DNA of 64,000 bases from Paractinoplanes rishiriensis (GCF_016862375.1 NZ_BOMV01000069.1:62001-126000), one strand, 5' to 3'; counted from the first letter of the stretch, positions 43,408-51,493 are shown. Notes: generated by a model not told the origin, from the sequence alone. Made by a program: numbers and translations.

Positions 43408-44580
43408 ATGGACTTCTCGCTCACCGACGAAGAGCGTGCGATTCGCGACACCGCTCGCCAGTTCATCACCCGTGAGGTCATGCCGCTCGAGCAGGAGGCA
43501 CTTCTGCGCGAGCGCCGGCACAAGACCGGCCTGGAACGCAGCGAACTGCGCGAACTCCAGCTCAAGGCCAAGAAGTTCGGCTTCTGGGGGCTGTCCACGC
43601 CGGAGGAGTACGGCGGGATGGACCTGCCGGCCGTCGTGCAGTCGCTGATCTGGACCGAGATCGGCCGCACCTTCGTGCAGTTCCGGTTCGGCGGCGAGGC
43701 GGACAACATCCTCTACTACGCCAACGACGAGCAGAAGAAGGAATACCTGCTGCCCACCATCGAGGGCGAGCGCATCTCCTGCTTCGCGATCACCGAGCCG
43801 GGCGCGGGCTCGGATGCGGCGAACATCAAGCTCCGGGCCCAGCAGGACGGCGACGACTGGGTCCTGAACGGCGAAAAAACCTTCATCACGAACGGGAACG
43901 ACGCCGACTTCGCGATCGTGGTGGCGGTGACCGACCCGTCCCGCCGGGCCAGCGACGGCGGCGCGACCGCATTCCTGGTCGACCGCTCGATGGGCTGGCG
44001 CTCGGAGTTCATCCAGACCATGGGCGAGGGCGGTCCGGCCTCGCTGATCTTCGACGACGTACGGGTGCCGGCCCGCAACATGCTCGGCGAGCTGGGTCAG
44101 GGCTTCGAGCTGGGGATGAAGTGGATCGGCCGGGGGCGCTATCTCATCCCGTCCAACGCGCTGGGCATCGCGGAGCGGGCACTCGGCATGGCCATCGAGT
44201 ACGCCAACACGCGCGAGACGTTCGGCCGCCGGATCGGTGACAATCAGGCGATCCAGTGGATGCTCGCCGACTCCGAGGTCGAGCTGGAGGCGGCCCGCTG
44301 GCTGATCCTGCGCGCGGCCTGGACCGTCGACCAGGGCTGGGATCCCCGGCACTCGTCGTCGATGGCCAAGCTGTACGGCGCCGGCATGGTCAACCGGGTG
44401 GTCGACCGGGTCATGCAGATCCACGGCGGCATGGGCTACACCCGCGAGCTGCCGATCGAGCGCTGGTACCGGCAGGTCCGGCTGCTCCGGATCTACGAGG
44501 GCACCGACGAGATGCAACGCTTGATCATCTCCCGCGATCTCCTGCGCGGGTACACCAAGATCGGAGGGCATCTCGCATGA
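43408..44580 (+). CDS. acyl-CoA dehydrogenase
   Basis: A 390-residue flavoprotein with the standard layout: FSLTDEERAIRDTARQFITREVMPLE, CFAITEPGAGSDAANIKLRA, the FITNGNDADFAIVVAV strand, GFELGMKWIGRGRYLIPSNALGIAERAL, and the C-terminal RVMQIHGGMGYTRELPIERWYRQVRLLRIYEGTDEMQRLIISRDLL. Typical acyl-CoA dehydrogenases introduce the 2,3-double bond of an acyl-CoA and pass electrons to ETF. It overlaps the CoA ligase gene (ATGA). It differs clearly from the ACAD11-like paralogue at 38483. Confidence 0.92.
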   Translation: MDFSLTDEERAIRDTARQFITREVMPLEQEALLRERRHKTGLERSELRELQLKAKKFGFWGLSTPEEYGGMDLPAVVQSLIWTEIGRTFVQFRFGGEADNILYYANDEQKKEYLLPTIEGERISCFAITEPGAGSDAANIKLRAQQDGDDWVLNGEKTFITNGNDADFAIVVAVTDPSRRASDGGATAFLVDRSMGWRSEFIQTMGEGGPASLIFDDVRVPARNMLGELGQGFELGMKWIGRGRYLIPSNALGIAERALGMAIEYANTRETFGRRIGDNQAIQWMLADSEVELEAARWLILRAAWTVDQGWDPRHSSSMAKLYGAGMVNRVVDRVMQIHGGMGYTRELPIERWYRQVRLLRIYEGTDEMQRLIISRDLLRGYTKIGGHLA

Positions 44581-46109
44581 CCCAACTGTCGCTGGCCACC
44601 GTCCTGGCCGAGGCGGCCCGTAAACACCCCGGCAAACTGGCCGTGGTGGACAGCGCCACCACCGAGCGGATCACCTACGCCGACCTCTGGCAGCAGACCC
44701 TCGGCTACGCGGCCGGCCTGCGCGAGCTGGGCATCGGTCCCGGCGACACGGTCGCGATCCAGATCCCGAACCTGGCCGACTTCCCCCGGGTCTACTACGC
44801 CGTCCTCGCGGTGGGCGCCACCATCGTCCCGATGCACCTGCTGCTCACCGCCGACGAGAACGCGTACGTACTGCGGGACAGCGGCGCGAAACTCCTGGTC
44901 GCGCACTCCAGCCAGCTGGCCAACGCGGTGGCCGCCGCCGGGCAGGCCGGGATCGACGTGGTCTCAGTGGGCCCGCCGGCCGGGGTGCGCCGCCTCGAGG
45001 ACGCGGCCGCCGCGGTCCCGCCGCTACGCACGTACGTGAGCCGCGAGGCCGAGGACGTCGCGGTCGTCTTCTATACCAGCGGCACCACGGGCAAGCCCAA
45101 GGGTGCCCTGCTCACCCACCTCAACCTCGTGCTGAACACGATGGTCAACGTCTTCGACATCCACGACCTGCGCGACGATGACGTGGTGATGGGCTGCCTG
45201 CCGCTGTTCCACACGTTCGGCCAGACCGTGGGCATGAACGGCACGTTCCGGATGGGCGGCACCATCGTGCTGCTGGCCCGCTTCTCCGGCGAGGCCGCGA
45301 TCGACCTGATGGTCAAGGAGAACGTGACCATCTTCCACGGCGTGCCCACCATGTACATCGGCCTGCTGGAGGCCGCCGCCAAGGCCGACCGCCTGCCCGC
45401 CCTGCGGCTCTGCGTCTCGGGTGGCGCTTCGCTGCCGGTGGCCGTGCTGGAGAAGTTCGACCAGACCTTCCAAGCCAAGATCTTTGAGGGGTACGGGCTT
45501 TCCGAGACTTCACCGACGGCGACCACCAACCAGCCGGCCTTCGGCGCCCGGCCCGGCACGGTCGGGCACCCGATCTGGGGCGTCGAGGTGGAGATCGCCC
45601 GCCCCGAGTTCGACGACCGGATCGAGCTGATGGACACCGGCGAGCTGGGCGAGATAGTGATCCGCGGACACAACGTCTTCGCCGGCTATCTGAACAACGA
45701 GGAGGCCACCCGGCAGGCCGTGGTGGACGGCTGGTTCCGCACCGGCGACCTCGGCACCCGGGACGCCGAGGGCTTCATCACGATCGTCGACCGCAAGAAG
45801 GACATGGTGCTGCGCGGCGGCTTCAACGTCTACCCGCGCGAGGTCGAGGAGGTGCTGGCCCGCCACCCCGCGGTCGTGCAGGTCGCGGTAATCGGGGTGC
45901 CCGACCCGGTGCAGGGCGAGGAGATCTGCGCCGTGGTGGTGGCCGATCCGGGCGGGGTGACCGCCGAGGAGTTGATCGAGTGGTCCAAGGAGCGGCTGGG
46001 CAAGCACAAATACCCGCGCCAGGTCCGCTTCGCCGAGTCGCTGCCGCTGGGTCCGAGCATGAAGGTGCTCAAGCGCGAACTGCGAAAGACGTACGGCTCA
46101 GCCGAGTAG
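44577..46109 (+). CDS. AMP-forming acyl-CoA ligase
   Basis: A 510-residue ANL-superfamily enzyme. P-loop motif VFYTSGTTGKPKGALLTH, then GYGLSETSPT, DTGELGEIVIRG, GWFRTGDLGTRDAEGFITIVDRKKDMVLRGGFNVYPREVEEVL, and the C-terminal catalytic lysine in GPSMKVLKRELR. It activates a carboxylic acid to its CoA thioester. Position after an acyl-CoA dehydrogenase and opposite alcohol/aldehyde dehydrogenases fits a route alcohol to aldehyde to acid to acyl-CoA to enoyl-CoA. The chain length of the acid is unknown. Confidence 0.92.
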   Translation: MTQLSLATVLAEAARKHPGKLAVVDSATTERITYADLWQQTLGYAAGLRELGIGPGDTVAIQIPNLADFPRVYYAVLAVGATIVPMHLLLTADENAYVLRDSGAKLLVAHSSQLANAVAAAGQAGIDVVSVGPPAGVRRLEDAAAAVPPLRTYVSREAEDVAVVFYTSGTTGKPKGALLTHLNLVLNTMVNVFDIHDLRDDDVVMGCLPLFHTFGQTVGMNGTFRMGGTIVLLARFSGEAAIDLMVKENVTIFHGVPTMYIGLLEAAAKADRLPALRLCVSGGASLPVAVLEKFDQTFQAKIFEGYGLSETSPTATTNQPAFGARPGTVGHPIWGVEVEIARPEFDDRIELMDTGELGEIVIRGHNVFAGYLNNEEATRQAVVDGWFRTGDLGTRDAEGFITIVDRKKDMVLRGGFNVYPREVEEVLARHPAVVQVAVIGVPDPVQGEEICAVVVADPGGVTAEELIEWSKERLGKHKYPRQVRFAESLPLGPSMKVLKRELRKTYGSAE

Positions 46110-46143
46110 CGGCCGTCTCAGCCGGTAGCGGCCGTCTCAGCCG
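46106..46143. repeat. 19-bp tandem duplication carrying two stop codons
   Basis: Units 46106-46124 and 46125-46143 are identical (GTAGCGGCCGTCTCAGCCG). The TAG in the first unit ends the CoA ligase. The TCA in the second unit is the minus-strand stop of the Nudix gene. Confidence 0.92.
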
Positions 46144-46559
46144 AGCAGCGGCGGGAGCGCGGCCACGATGGGCTTGTCCGCGGGCAGCCACCGCACGGTG
46201 TCCAGTTCGTCCGCGGACAGCCAGCGCATCGCCGTGTGTTCGAGCGCCCGGGGCTCGTCGCCGCCGAGCAGGCGCACGGCGAAGACCCGTAGCACCGCGC
46301 GGCCGTGCGCGAGCGGCACGTCTGGGCCGATCCGGGCGCCGACCTCCACGCGTACGCCCAACTCCTCGGCGCACTCGCGGGCCAGCGCCTCCTCGTCGCT
46401 CTCGCCCGGCTCGACCTTGCCGCCAGGAAACTCCCAGCGACCGGCCACCTCAGGCGGTGCGGAGCGTTCGCACGCCAGTACACGACCATCAGTGATGATT
46501 GCTGCCGCAACGATAACCTTGCGTGACTTCAAGGCGTTGACGTGCTGTTTTCCGGCCAT
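46137..46559 (-). CDS. mutT: MutT/NudG-type Nudix hydrolase
   Basis: A 140-residue Nudix protein. The Nudix box is GGKVEPGESDEEALARECAEELGVRV. The N-terminal KVIVAAAIITDGRVLACERSAPPEVAGRWEFPGGKVEPGE matches the (deoxy)nucleoside triphosphate pyrophosphatase group that cleanses oxidised or modified nucleotides. The start ATG 46559 gives MAGKQHVNALKSRKVIV; an AAGCTT lies six bases upstream. It converges on the CoA ligase across a 19-bp duplication. Confidence 0.88.
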   Translation of the reverse strand: MAGKQHVNALKSRKVIVAAAIITDGRVLACERSAPPEVAGRWEFPGGKVEPGESDEEALARECAEELGVRVEVGARIGPDVPLAHGRAVLRVFAVRLLGGDEPRALEHTAMRWLSADELDTVRWLPADKPIVAALPPLLG

Positions 46560-46633
46560 CGGGGCAAGCTTCCCACAAAAGTTCACCGTTCAGGTTGCCC
46601 GAGGCGTCCCGATCGTCACGCAAACACGTATAT

Positions 46634-46729
46634 GTGGGCGTGGACATGCTTGTCGCGGGAGACAAGACTATGGGCACCGACCATGACGACACGGCGACAG
46701 TTTGGCCACAAGCCGGCAACGACGCCTAG
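46634..46729 (+). CDS. 31-residue upstream ORF (uncertain)
   Basis: A short frame from GTG 46634 (also GTG 46640, ATG 46646) ends with TAG 46727-46729, right at the Shine-Dalgarno of the next gene. It reads VGVDMLVAGDKTMGTDHD and onward. GTATAT lies six bases before GTG 46640, fitting the leaderless pattern. It may be a leader peptide for the PCD-like gene, or chance. Confidence 0.25.
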   Translation: MGVDMLVAGDKTMGTDHDDTATVWPQAGNDA

Positions 46730-46740
46730 GGGGTGCGGCG

Positions 46741-47052
46741 ATGCGGGCCAGAAGACGACGGGGAAACCGCTCCGACTACCTAAGTGACGCACTCGCCTTG
46801 TTGAGCGGATGGACGCGCGACGGCGTTCAGCTCAAGCGGGAACTCGTGTGCGACGAGAGCCAGCATGCCGCATTGACCGAGCGGATCAAGGTGGCGGCGG
46901 ACACACTGCACATCCGGCCCAGCATCCGGCGGCTCGACGGTCACACACAGATCTGTCTGGGCTCCAGGGACGGCGAGGCCATCACGGACGGTGAGGTGAC
47001 CCTGGCTGCGCGGATCGAGGACTTCTACCGCACAGTCGTCGGTACCTCATAG
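46741..47052 (+). CDS. pterin-4a-carbinolamine dehydratase-like protein
   Basis: A 103-residue protein whose pattern (ALLSGWTRDGVQLKRELV, a helix AALTERIKVAADTLHI, then GHTQICLGSRDGEAITDGEVTLAARIEDFYRTV) follows the DCoH/PhhB fold. The catalytic His-His-Pro after the first helix is replaced by IRPSIRR, and the following conserved His by GHTQI. The dehydratase activity is therefore doubtful. ATG 46741 follows AGGGGG. A small ORF ends just upstream. Confidence 0.5.
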   Translation: MRARRRRGNRSDYLSDALALLSGWTRDGVQLKRELVCDESQHAALTERIKVAADTLHIRPSIRRLDGHTQICLGSRDGEAITDGEVTLAARIEDFYRTVVGTS

Positions 47053-47063
47053 CCAAGTGTCGC

Positions 47064-47069
47064 TACGCT
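47064..47069 (+). promoter_or_regulatory. -10 box of a leaderless promoter
   Basis: TACGCT is six bases before ATG 47076. Confidence 0.55.
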
Positions 47070-47075
47070 CGGAAC

Positions 47076-47438
47076 ATGGGCGACGTCATCTACGACAACA
47101 AGGGCCAGCTCCAGCAGATCGAGAGCGGCCTGCTCGACGGCGAGACGATCATCGCGGTCTACGACGCGGTCGGCGCCGGCACCGGCTTCATCGGCCTGAC
47201 CAACCGGCGCGTCATCATCCAGGACAAATCGTTCGTCGGTAAGCGCGTGGCGATCACCAGCATCCCGTACTCCAAGGTGAGCAGCGTCAGCGTGGTGGCC
47301 AACAAGAGCTGGGCCGGCCAGTTCTTCTCCACCGGCACCATCGCCATCACCGTGGGCCAGCACATCTACGAGGTCGAGTTCCGCGGCTCGGAAAAGACCC
47401 ACCACGTGCACAACGTGATCCTGCACTACGCCTCGTAG
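47076..47438 (+). CDS. bacterial PH-domain protein
   Basis: A 120-residue protein made almost entirely of one bacterial pleckstrin-homology-like domain. LLDGETIIAVYDAVGAGTGFIGLTNRRVIIQDK is the typical first half. The beta-strand region with SIPYSKVSSVSV follows, and GTIAITVGQHIYEVEFRGSEKTHHVHNVI forms the closing strand and helix. Such proteins form ring oligomers in known structures; the cellular role is unknown. Its 3' end overlaps the convergent peptidase gene by 13 bp. Confidence 0.82.
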   Translation: MGDVIYDNKGQLQQIESGLLDGETIIAVYDAVGAGTGFIGLTNRRVIIQDKSFVGKRVAITSIPYSKVSSVSVVANKSWAGQFFSTGTIAITVGQHIYEVEFRGSEKTHHVHNVILHYAS

Positions 47439-48223
47439 CCGAGCACCCGGGTAGGAAGCGCCGTCTCGATCACCGTCCCGTCCGCGGCACGCCGCAACTC
47501 GTAGGCCCGCGGGCCGGGCCGGCCGGCCACCGCCTCGACCAGGCGGGTGTCGCGATAGAGCAGTGCGGCACCGTCATCGGTGGCGTAGCCGTCCGGCAGC
47601 GTGCCGTCGCCGATCAGCCGGTGCATGGTGGGGCGCCGCTGCGACTCGTTGTCGTAGTGCACGCCGTTGCTGTACGGGAGCCAGCCCAGCCCGTCGGTGA
47701 ACCCGCGCAGTTCGGGACCGTAGCTGTCGGTGCACCCACCCCGGTGCCAGCAGATCGACCCGGCCGAGATGCCGGCCAGCACCACGCCGGCCCGCCATGC
47801 CTCGTACAGGATCTCGTCGAGCCCGTGCGCCCGCCAGACCGCGCAGAGGTTGGCCACGCTGCCGCCCTCCACCCAGATCACGTCCTGGCCCAGCAGGTGC
47901 GCGCGGACGTCGGCGACGTTCGGCATCGGGAACAGTTGCAGGTGCGACATGGCGAACTCGGTGCCCGCAAATGCCGCGTAACAGGTCGCGATCAGGCCTG
48001 CCGGGTCGCCGGTGGCCTGCGCGAGCAGGCAAATCCGCGTCTGGGCGGCACCGGGCCGCGCCGGATTAGCACCGTGCCGCGCCGGATTAGCGCCGGCCCG
48101 TGCCGGGTTGGCGCCGGCCAGGTCGGCGGCGAACCGGTGGATCGGGCCGGGCCGCACTCCACCGCGCCGGTCCGGGACGAAGCCGGCGCTGGCGGCGAGG
48201 ATGGTCGGCGCGTCCGCGGTCAT
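47426..48223 (-). CDS. peptidase E-like serine hydrolase (S51 family)
   Basis: A 265-residue protein with the class I glutamine-amidotransferase-like fold of S51 peptidases. VIWVEGGSVANLCAVW, the nucleophile Ser in VVLAGISAGSICWHRGG, and SYGPELRGFTDGLGWLPYSNGVHYDNE with the catalytic His. Such enzymes cleave Asp-X dipeptides or cyanophycin-like substrates. An extra heptapeptide repeat (GANPARx, three times) is inserted near residues 35-56 by a 21-bp DNA repeat. ATG 48223 overlaps the nucleotidyltransferase stop (ATGA). Confidence 0.85.
   Translation of the reverse strand: MTADAPTILAASAGFVPDRRGGVRPGPIHRFAADLAGANPARAGANPARHGANPARPGAAQTRICLLAQATGDPAGLIATCYAAFAGTEFAMSHLQLFPMPNVADVRAHLLGQDVIWVEGGSVANLCAVWRAHGLDEILYEAWRAGVVLAGISAGSICWHRGGCTDSYGPELRGFTDGLGWLPYSNGVHYDNESQRRPTMHRLIGDGTLPDGYATDDGAALLYRDTRLVEAVAGRPGPRAYELRRAADGTVIETALPTRVLGYEA
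48055..48117. repeat. 21-bp tandem repeat, three copies, in a peptidase gene
   Basis: Units 48055-48075, 48076-48096 and 48097-48117 share most bases and add the heptapeptide GANPARx three times on the minus strand. Confidence 0.85.
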
Positions 48224-49044
48224 CGCATCATGGTCGCGCACGCGTCGGCGGTTTCGAGCACCAGATCGGCGGCCGCGTCTATCGCCTCGCTCAGGTGGAT
48301 CGGGTCGCCGTCCACCGCGGCAAACATCGCGTCCACCCGCTCCCCGAACCGATCCGGTGCCCCCGGCAGCAGAGCGGACGCGGCGACCGCGCCCTTCTCG
48401 TTGATCAGCCACCTGCCGGCCGCCCCGTGCAGGGCATGCGCGCACACCCCGACCAGGCGGAACAGACATCCGGCCACGTATGCGCTGTCGCCACGGGACA
48501 CCGCCTTGCGTGCCACCGCCACCAGGAAGTCGCCCTCCCACAGGCCCGCGACCAGGGCCTCGGCCAGCTTGGGCGGGAAGGTGCCGAACCTCTCCCGGAG
48601 CTCGCCGAGCTCGCCGGTCGGATCGGCCAGGATGCGGCCGAGGGCCAGCTCGCCGACATACCCGAAGTCGGGAAAGCCGAGCGGGTGCCCCGGCTGCTGG
48701 TGGAACGCAAACCGCCCCTGCTCCGCCTCGGCCCACACGCCTCGCACCCGGTCGAGATCGCGATAGATCCAGTCGACCGCGTGGCCGTCGATCCGCAACC
48801 AGCCGCCGCCGTCCACCCACGGACCCCAGCCACCGAGCTCGGTGACCACAGCGGACGGCCCCGCCACCGACTTGGCCAACTGGTCAAGGCGAGCCACGTC
48901 GAGCGGCCGCCGGTAGTAGAGCCCGAGGTCGGTGTCGGAGTCGGCGGTGTGCGAACCCCGGGCCCGGCTGCCACCGAGGACGACCCCGATGATGCCGGGC
49001 ACCGTGGCGATCTCGCGGGCGAGGCTCTCGTCGATCGGTGACAT
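48220..49044 (-). CDS. nucleotidyltransferase-fold protein
   Basis: A 274-residue protein with the polymerase-beta-type nucleotidyltransferase signature GIIGVVLGGSRARGSHTADSDTDLGLYY (GG-S then D-x-D) and a third acidic site in DGHAVDWIYRD. The remainder is helical. The family includes antibiotic nucleotidyltransferases and enzymes of unknown substrate, and nothing here specifies it. It overlaps the peptidase E-like gene (ATGA), so the two may work together or only be coexpressed. Confidence 0.8.
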   Translation of the reverse strand: MSPIDESLAREIATVPGIIGVVLGGSRARGSHTADSDTDLGLYYRRPLDVARLDQLAKSVAGPSAVVTELGGWGPWVDGGGWLRIDGHAVDWIYRDLDRVRGVWAEAEQGRFAFHQQPGHPLGFPDFGYVGELALGRILADPTGELGELRERFGTFPPKLAEALVAGLWEGDFLVAVARKAVSRGDSAYVAGCLFRLVGVCAHALHGAAGRWLINEKGAVAASALLPGAPDRFGERVDAMFAAVDGDPIHLSEAIDAAADLVLETADACATMMR

Positions 49045-49179
49045 GCCGCTAGTCTTCCCGGTTTCCAGCGGGACGGCCTCCCGGTTGGCCGCAGGGTCGA
49101 TTGCGGGTTTCCGCAGGCGGCTTTGTGGTTTTCCGCAGACCTGCCTTTCAGCACGCCGGGTCCAGACCGCCGCGGCCTT

Positions 49180-50022
49180 TCAGCAGGCCTGCTCCAGGTC
49201 GTCCGGGTTCAGCAGCGCCAGATCCTGGTCCAGCACGGTGACCGAGCCGCCGAGGTGGACCGCGCTCTCCTCCACCGGGTCCGGGCACGGTGCCTTGCGG
49301 CCCAGCGGCACGCAGACGTTGAGCGCGCGCTTGCACTCCCGGTCACCGCGCCGGCTGCCGAAAGCGACCACCCGGTGCTGTGGCTGTCGCGTCACGGTCG
49401 CGTCGATCAGCCGCCGGTCGGTGGGCACGCCGTCGGTGACGGTCACCAGGTAGCGCAGCGTCTCCTCGCCGGGAACGCCCGGGTTCTCCACGCGCTTGCT
49501 GCCGCGCGGCAGCCTGGGGTCGCGGACCAGCCGGGTCTCGAACGGGATCTCGCGCGTCTCGGTCTCGGTCCGGGTGGTCCGCGCCGGCCGGGCGGGCGAT
49601 GCCGCCGCGGGCGGCACCTCGCTGGTCGCGGCGGGTGCCGCCGGTTGCTCCGGGCGGGTGGTCGCGGCGCCGCGGGGGTTCCTCGTGGCGGTCCGGTCGG
49701 CCTGGTCAGAGGTACGCGCTGCGGCCGGGTCCGCCGCGTCGAAGTGCGCTTGGGCGGCCGGTCGCCGGGGCGTGGCCGGTGCCGGTTGGCCGCCGGCCGG
49801 CGGCGCCGCGGCTGCCTGCCCGACCGCGGTGACCACCTGCGGCGGTTCGGCCTTGTCGTCCCTGGTCAGGGCGGCGACGCCGGCCGCGCCGCCGCCGATG
49901 AGAATCAGCAGCGCACTGGTGCCGGCCGTCATCCGCACGCCGAACGGCAGCCGGGCCCACCAAGACTTTCGTGGCATTTCGAGCAGTTGCTGCCAAGAGT
50001 CACTAGTTGTCTGGTTTTGCAC
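49180..50022 (-). CDS. membrane-anchored G5-domain protein
   Basis: A 280-residue exported protein. A membrane anchor (about residues 29-52, MTAGTSALLILIGGGAAGVAAL) is followed by a long Ala/Pro/Thr-rich linker. A G5 domain follows (ETREIPFETRLVRDPRLPRGSKRVENPGVPGEETLRYLVTVTDGV...), then a C-terminal part with four cysteines (RECKRALNVCVPLGRKAPCPD, LEQAC). G5 domains are cell-wall adhesion or glycan-binding modules. GTG 50022 is chosen because CACAAT lies six bases upstream; ATG 49977 would remove 15 residues before the anchor. Confidence 0.75.
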   Translation of the reverse strand: MQNQTTSDSWQQLLEMPRKSWWARLPFGVRMTAGTSALLILIGGGAAGVAALTRDDKAEPPQVVTAVGQAAAAPPAGGQPAPATPRRPAAQAHFDAADPAAARTSDQADRTATRNPRGAATTRPEQPAAPAATSEVPPAAASPARPARTTRTETETREIPFETRLVRDPRLPRGSKRVENPGVPGEETLRYLVTVTDGVPTDRRLIDATVTRQPQHRVVAFGSRRGDRECKRALNVCVPLGRKAPCPDPVEESAVHLGGSVTVLDQDLALLNPDDLEQAC

Positions 50023-50118
50023 CCAAGCATTGTGCAGCGCGGAATGCCGGATGCAAGCACCCGGACGCGCGCGGGCGAGCCGATCTTGGGGGTTTGCCGA
50101 GGTCGTACCATCGATGTC

Positions 50119-50577
50119 ATGTCGGCCACACCGCCACTGACTCCGCTGACGCCGGAGGAGGAGGCGGTCATGCGCGCCCTGGGACGGCTCATGTTGGTGC
50201 TCCCCCGCCAACTCAACGCCGACCTGGAACGCGAACAGCGGATGACCGCGAGCGAATACAGCGTGCTGCGCCATTTGTCCGAGTCGCCGTGCGGCATGAT
50301 GCGGATGAGCGAACTGGCCCAGGCATGCGACATGTCCTTGAGCGGCATGACCCGCCTGGCCGCCAAGCTGGAGTCGCAGGGCCACCTGAAGCGCATCAAG
50401 TGCGAGGACGACGCCCGCGGCTGGAACGCGGTGCTGACCCCCCGGGGCCTGGAACGCCTGCGCGAGGCGTGGCCCGCCCATCTGGCCAGCGTCCGGCGGC
50501 ACATCTTCGCCCACCTTGAGGGCCTGGACCTGCGCAAACTGGCCGCCGCCCTGGAAGCCATAGCCAGCGATACATAG
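50119..50577 (+). CDS. MarR-family transcriptional regulator
   Basis: A 152-residue winged-helix protein: LPRQLNADLEREQRMTASEYSVLRHLSESPCGMMRMSELAQACDMSLSGMTRLAAKLESQGHLKRIKCEDDARGWNAVLTPRGLERLREA covers the whole MarR DNA-binding domain and wing. It would bind palindromic sites as a dimer and respond to small aromatic compounds. TACCAT lies seven bases before ATG 50119, so it is probably leaderless. No obvious target gene is adjacent. Confidence 0.88.
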   Translation: MSATPPLTPLTPEEEAVMRALGRLMLVLPRQLNADLEREQRMTASEYSVLRHLSESPCGMMRMSELAQACDMSLSGMTRLAAKLESQGHLKRIKCEDDARGWNAVLTPRGLERLREAWPAHLASVRRHIFAHLEGLDLRKLAAALEAIASDT

Positions 50578-50620
50578 GCGGCCGCCGCTCATCCCTCAGC
50601 GCATCGGAAACTCGCGCCCG

Positions 50621-50648
50621 TTGACATATTCCGTTATGGGTATACGAT
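50621..50648 (+). promoter_or_regulatory. promoter of the arsR-SRPBCC pair
   Basis: TTGACA (50621-50626) and TACGAT (50643-50648) are 16 bp apart. The -10 box lies six bases before ATG 50655, so the mRNA is leaderless. Confidence 0.8.
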
Positions 50649-50654
50649 TGGTTC

Positions 50655-51002
50655 ATGGCACGAGCGGCGACGACTACGGACGCGTTCAACGCGGTGGCTG
50701 AGCCCCGGCGGCGGCAGATTCTTGATCTGCTGGCTCAGGGGGAGCGGCCGGTCAACGATCTGGTCGAGATGCTCGGTCTCGCCCAGCCCCTGGTTTCCAA
50801 GCATCTGCGGGTGCTGCGCGAGGTCGACCTGGTCCGGGTCCGCGACGCCGGCCGCCAGCGGATGTACCGGATCAACGCCGAGCCGCTGCGCTCGATCCAC
50901 GACTGGCTGCGGCGGTACGAGCAGATGTGGAACACCCGCTTCGACCTGATGGACGCCGTACTGGCGGACTTGAAAGAGGAGGAAGACCATGGCAACGACT
51001 AG
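50655..51002 (+). CDS. ArsR-family transcriptional regulator
   Basis: A 115-residue winged-helix protein: DAFNAVAEPRRRQILDLLAQGERPVNDLVEMLGLAQPLVSKHLRVLREVDLVRVRDAGRQRMYRINAEPL. It lacks the metal-binding CxC of classical ArsR and belongs to the group paired with SRPBCC proteins. It overlaps the SRPBCC gene by 14 bp and probably controls the operon. Confidence 0.92.
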   Translation: MARAATTTDAFNAVAEPRRRQILDLLAQGERPVNDLVEMLGLAQPLVSKHLRVLREVDLVRVRDAGRQRMYRINAEPLRSIHDWLRRYEQMWNTRFDLMDAVLADLKEEEDHGND

Positions 51003-51480
51003 CCACTCGGCGAAGGTGACCCTGCCGGCCGACACCCAGATCCTGATCACCCGCGAGTTCGACGCACCCCGGCACCTGGTGTGGCGTGCCTACACCGAGC
51101 CCGACCTGATCAAGCGCTGGTGGGCCGGCGAGCGCGGCGAGGTCACCAGCGTCGAGGTCGACCTGCGCGTCGGCGGTCGCTGGCGCTACGTGATGACCGC
51201 CAACCCGGGCTTCGAGGTGGCGTTCCACGGCGAGTACCGCGAGATCTCCGCCCCCGACCGCCTGGTCAACACCGAGGCGTTCGAGGGCCTACCCAACCCG
51301 GACGACAATGCGGCCCTCAACACGGTCACGTTCACCGAGAAGGACGGCCGCACCTACTTCGAGGTCCTGGTCGAGTGCAACGACAAGGCGACCCGCGACG
51401 CGATCATCGAGTCCGGCATGGAGGGCGGCATGCAGGAGTCGTACGACGCTCTCGAAAAGGTCGCGAGTTCCCTGGAGTGA
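50989..51480 (+). CDS. SRPBCC/AHSA1 domain protein
   Basis: A 163-residue helix-grip protein of the AHSA1/CalC group: ILITREFDAPRHLVWRAYTEPDLIKRWWAGERGEVTSVEVDLRVGGRWRYVM, then FHGEYREISAPDRLVNTEAFEG and a C-terminal helix. The fold binds hydrophobic ligands or may act as a chaperone-like partner. It is translationally linked to the ArsR gene, with GAGGAGGA inside arsR. A strong hairpin terminator follows the stop. Confidence 0.9.
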   Translation: MATTSHSAKVTLPADTQILITREFDAPRHLVWRAYTEPDLIKRWWAGERGEVTSVEVDLRVGGRWRYVMTANPGFEVAFHGEYREISAPDRLVNTEAFEGLPNPDDNAALNTVTFTEKDGRTYFEVLVECNDKATRDAIIESGMEGGMQESYDALEKVASSLE

Positions 51481-51493
51481 CCCGGAGGGCAAC

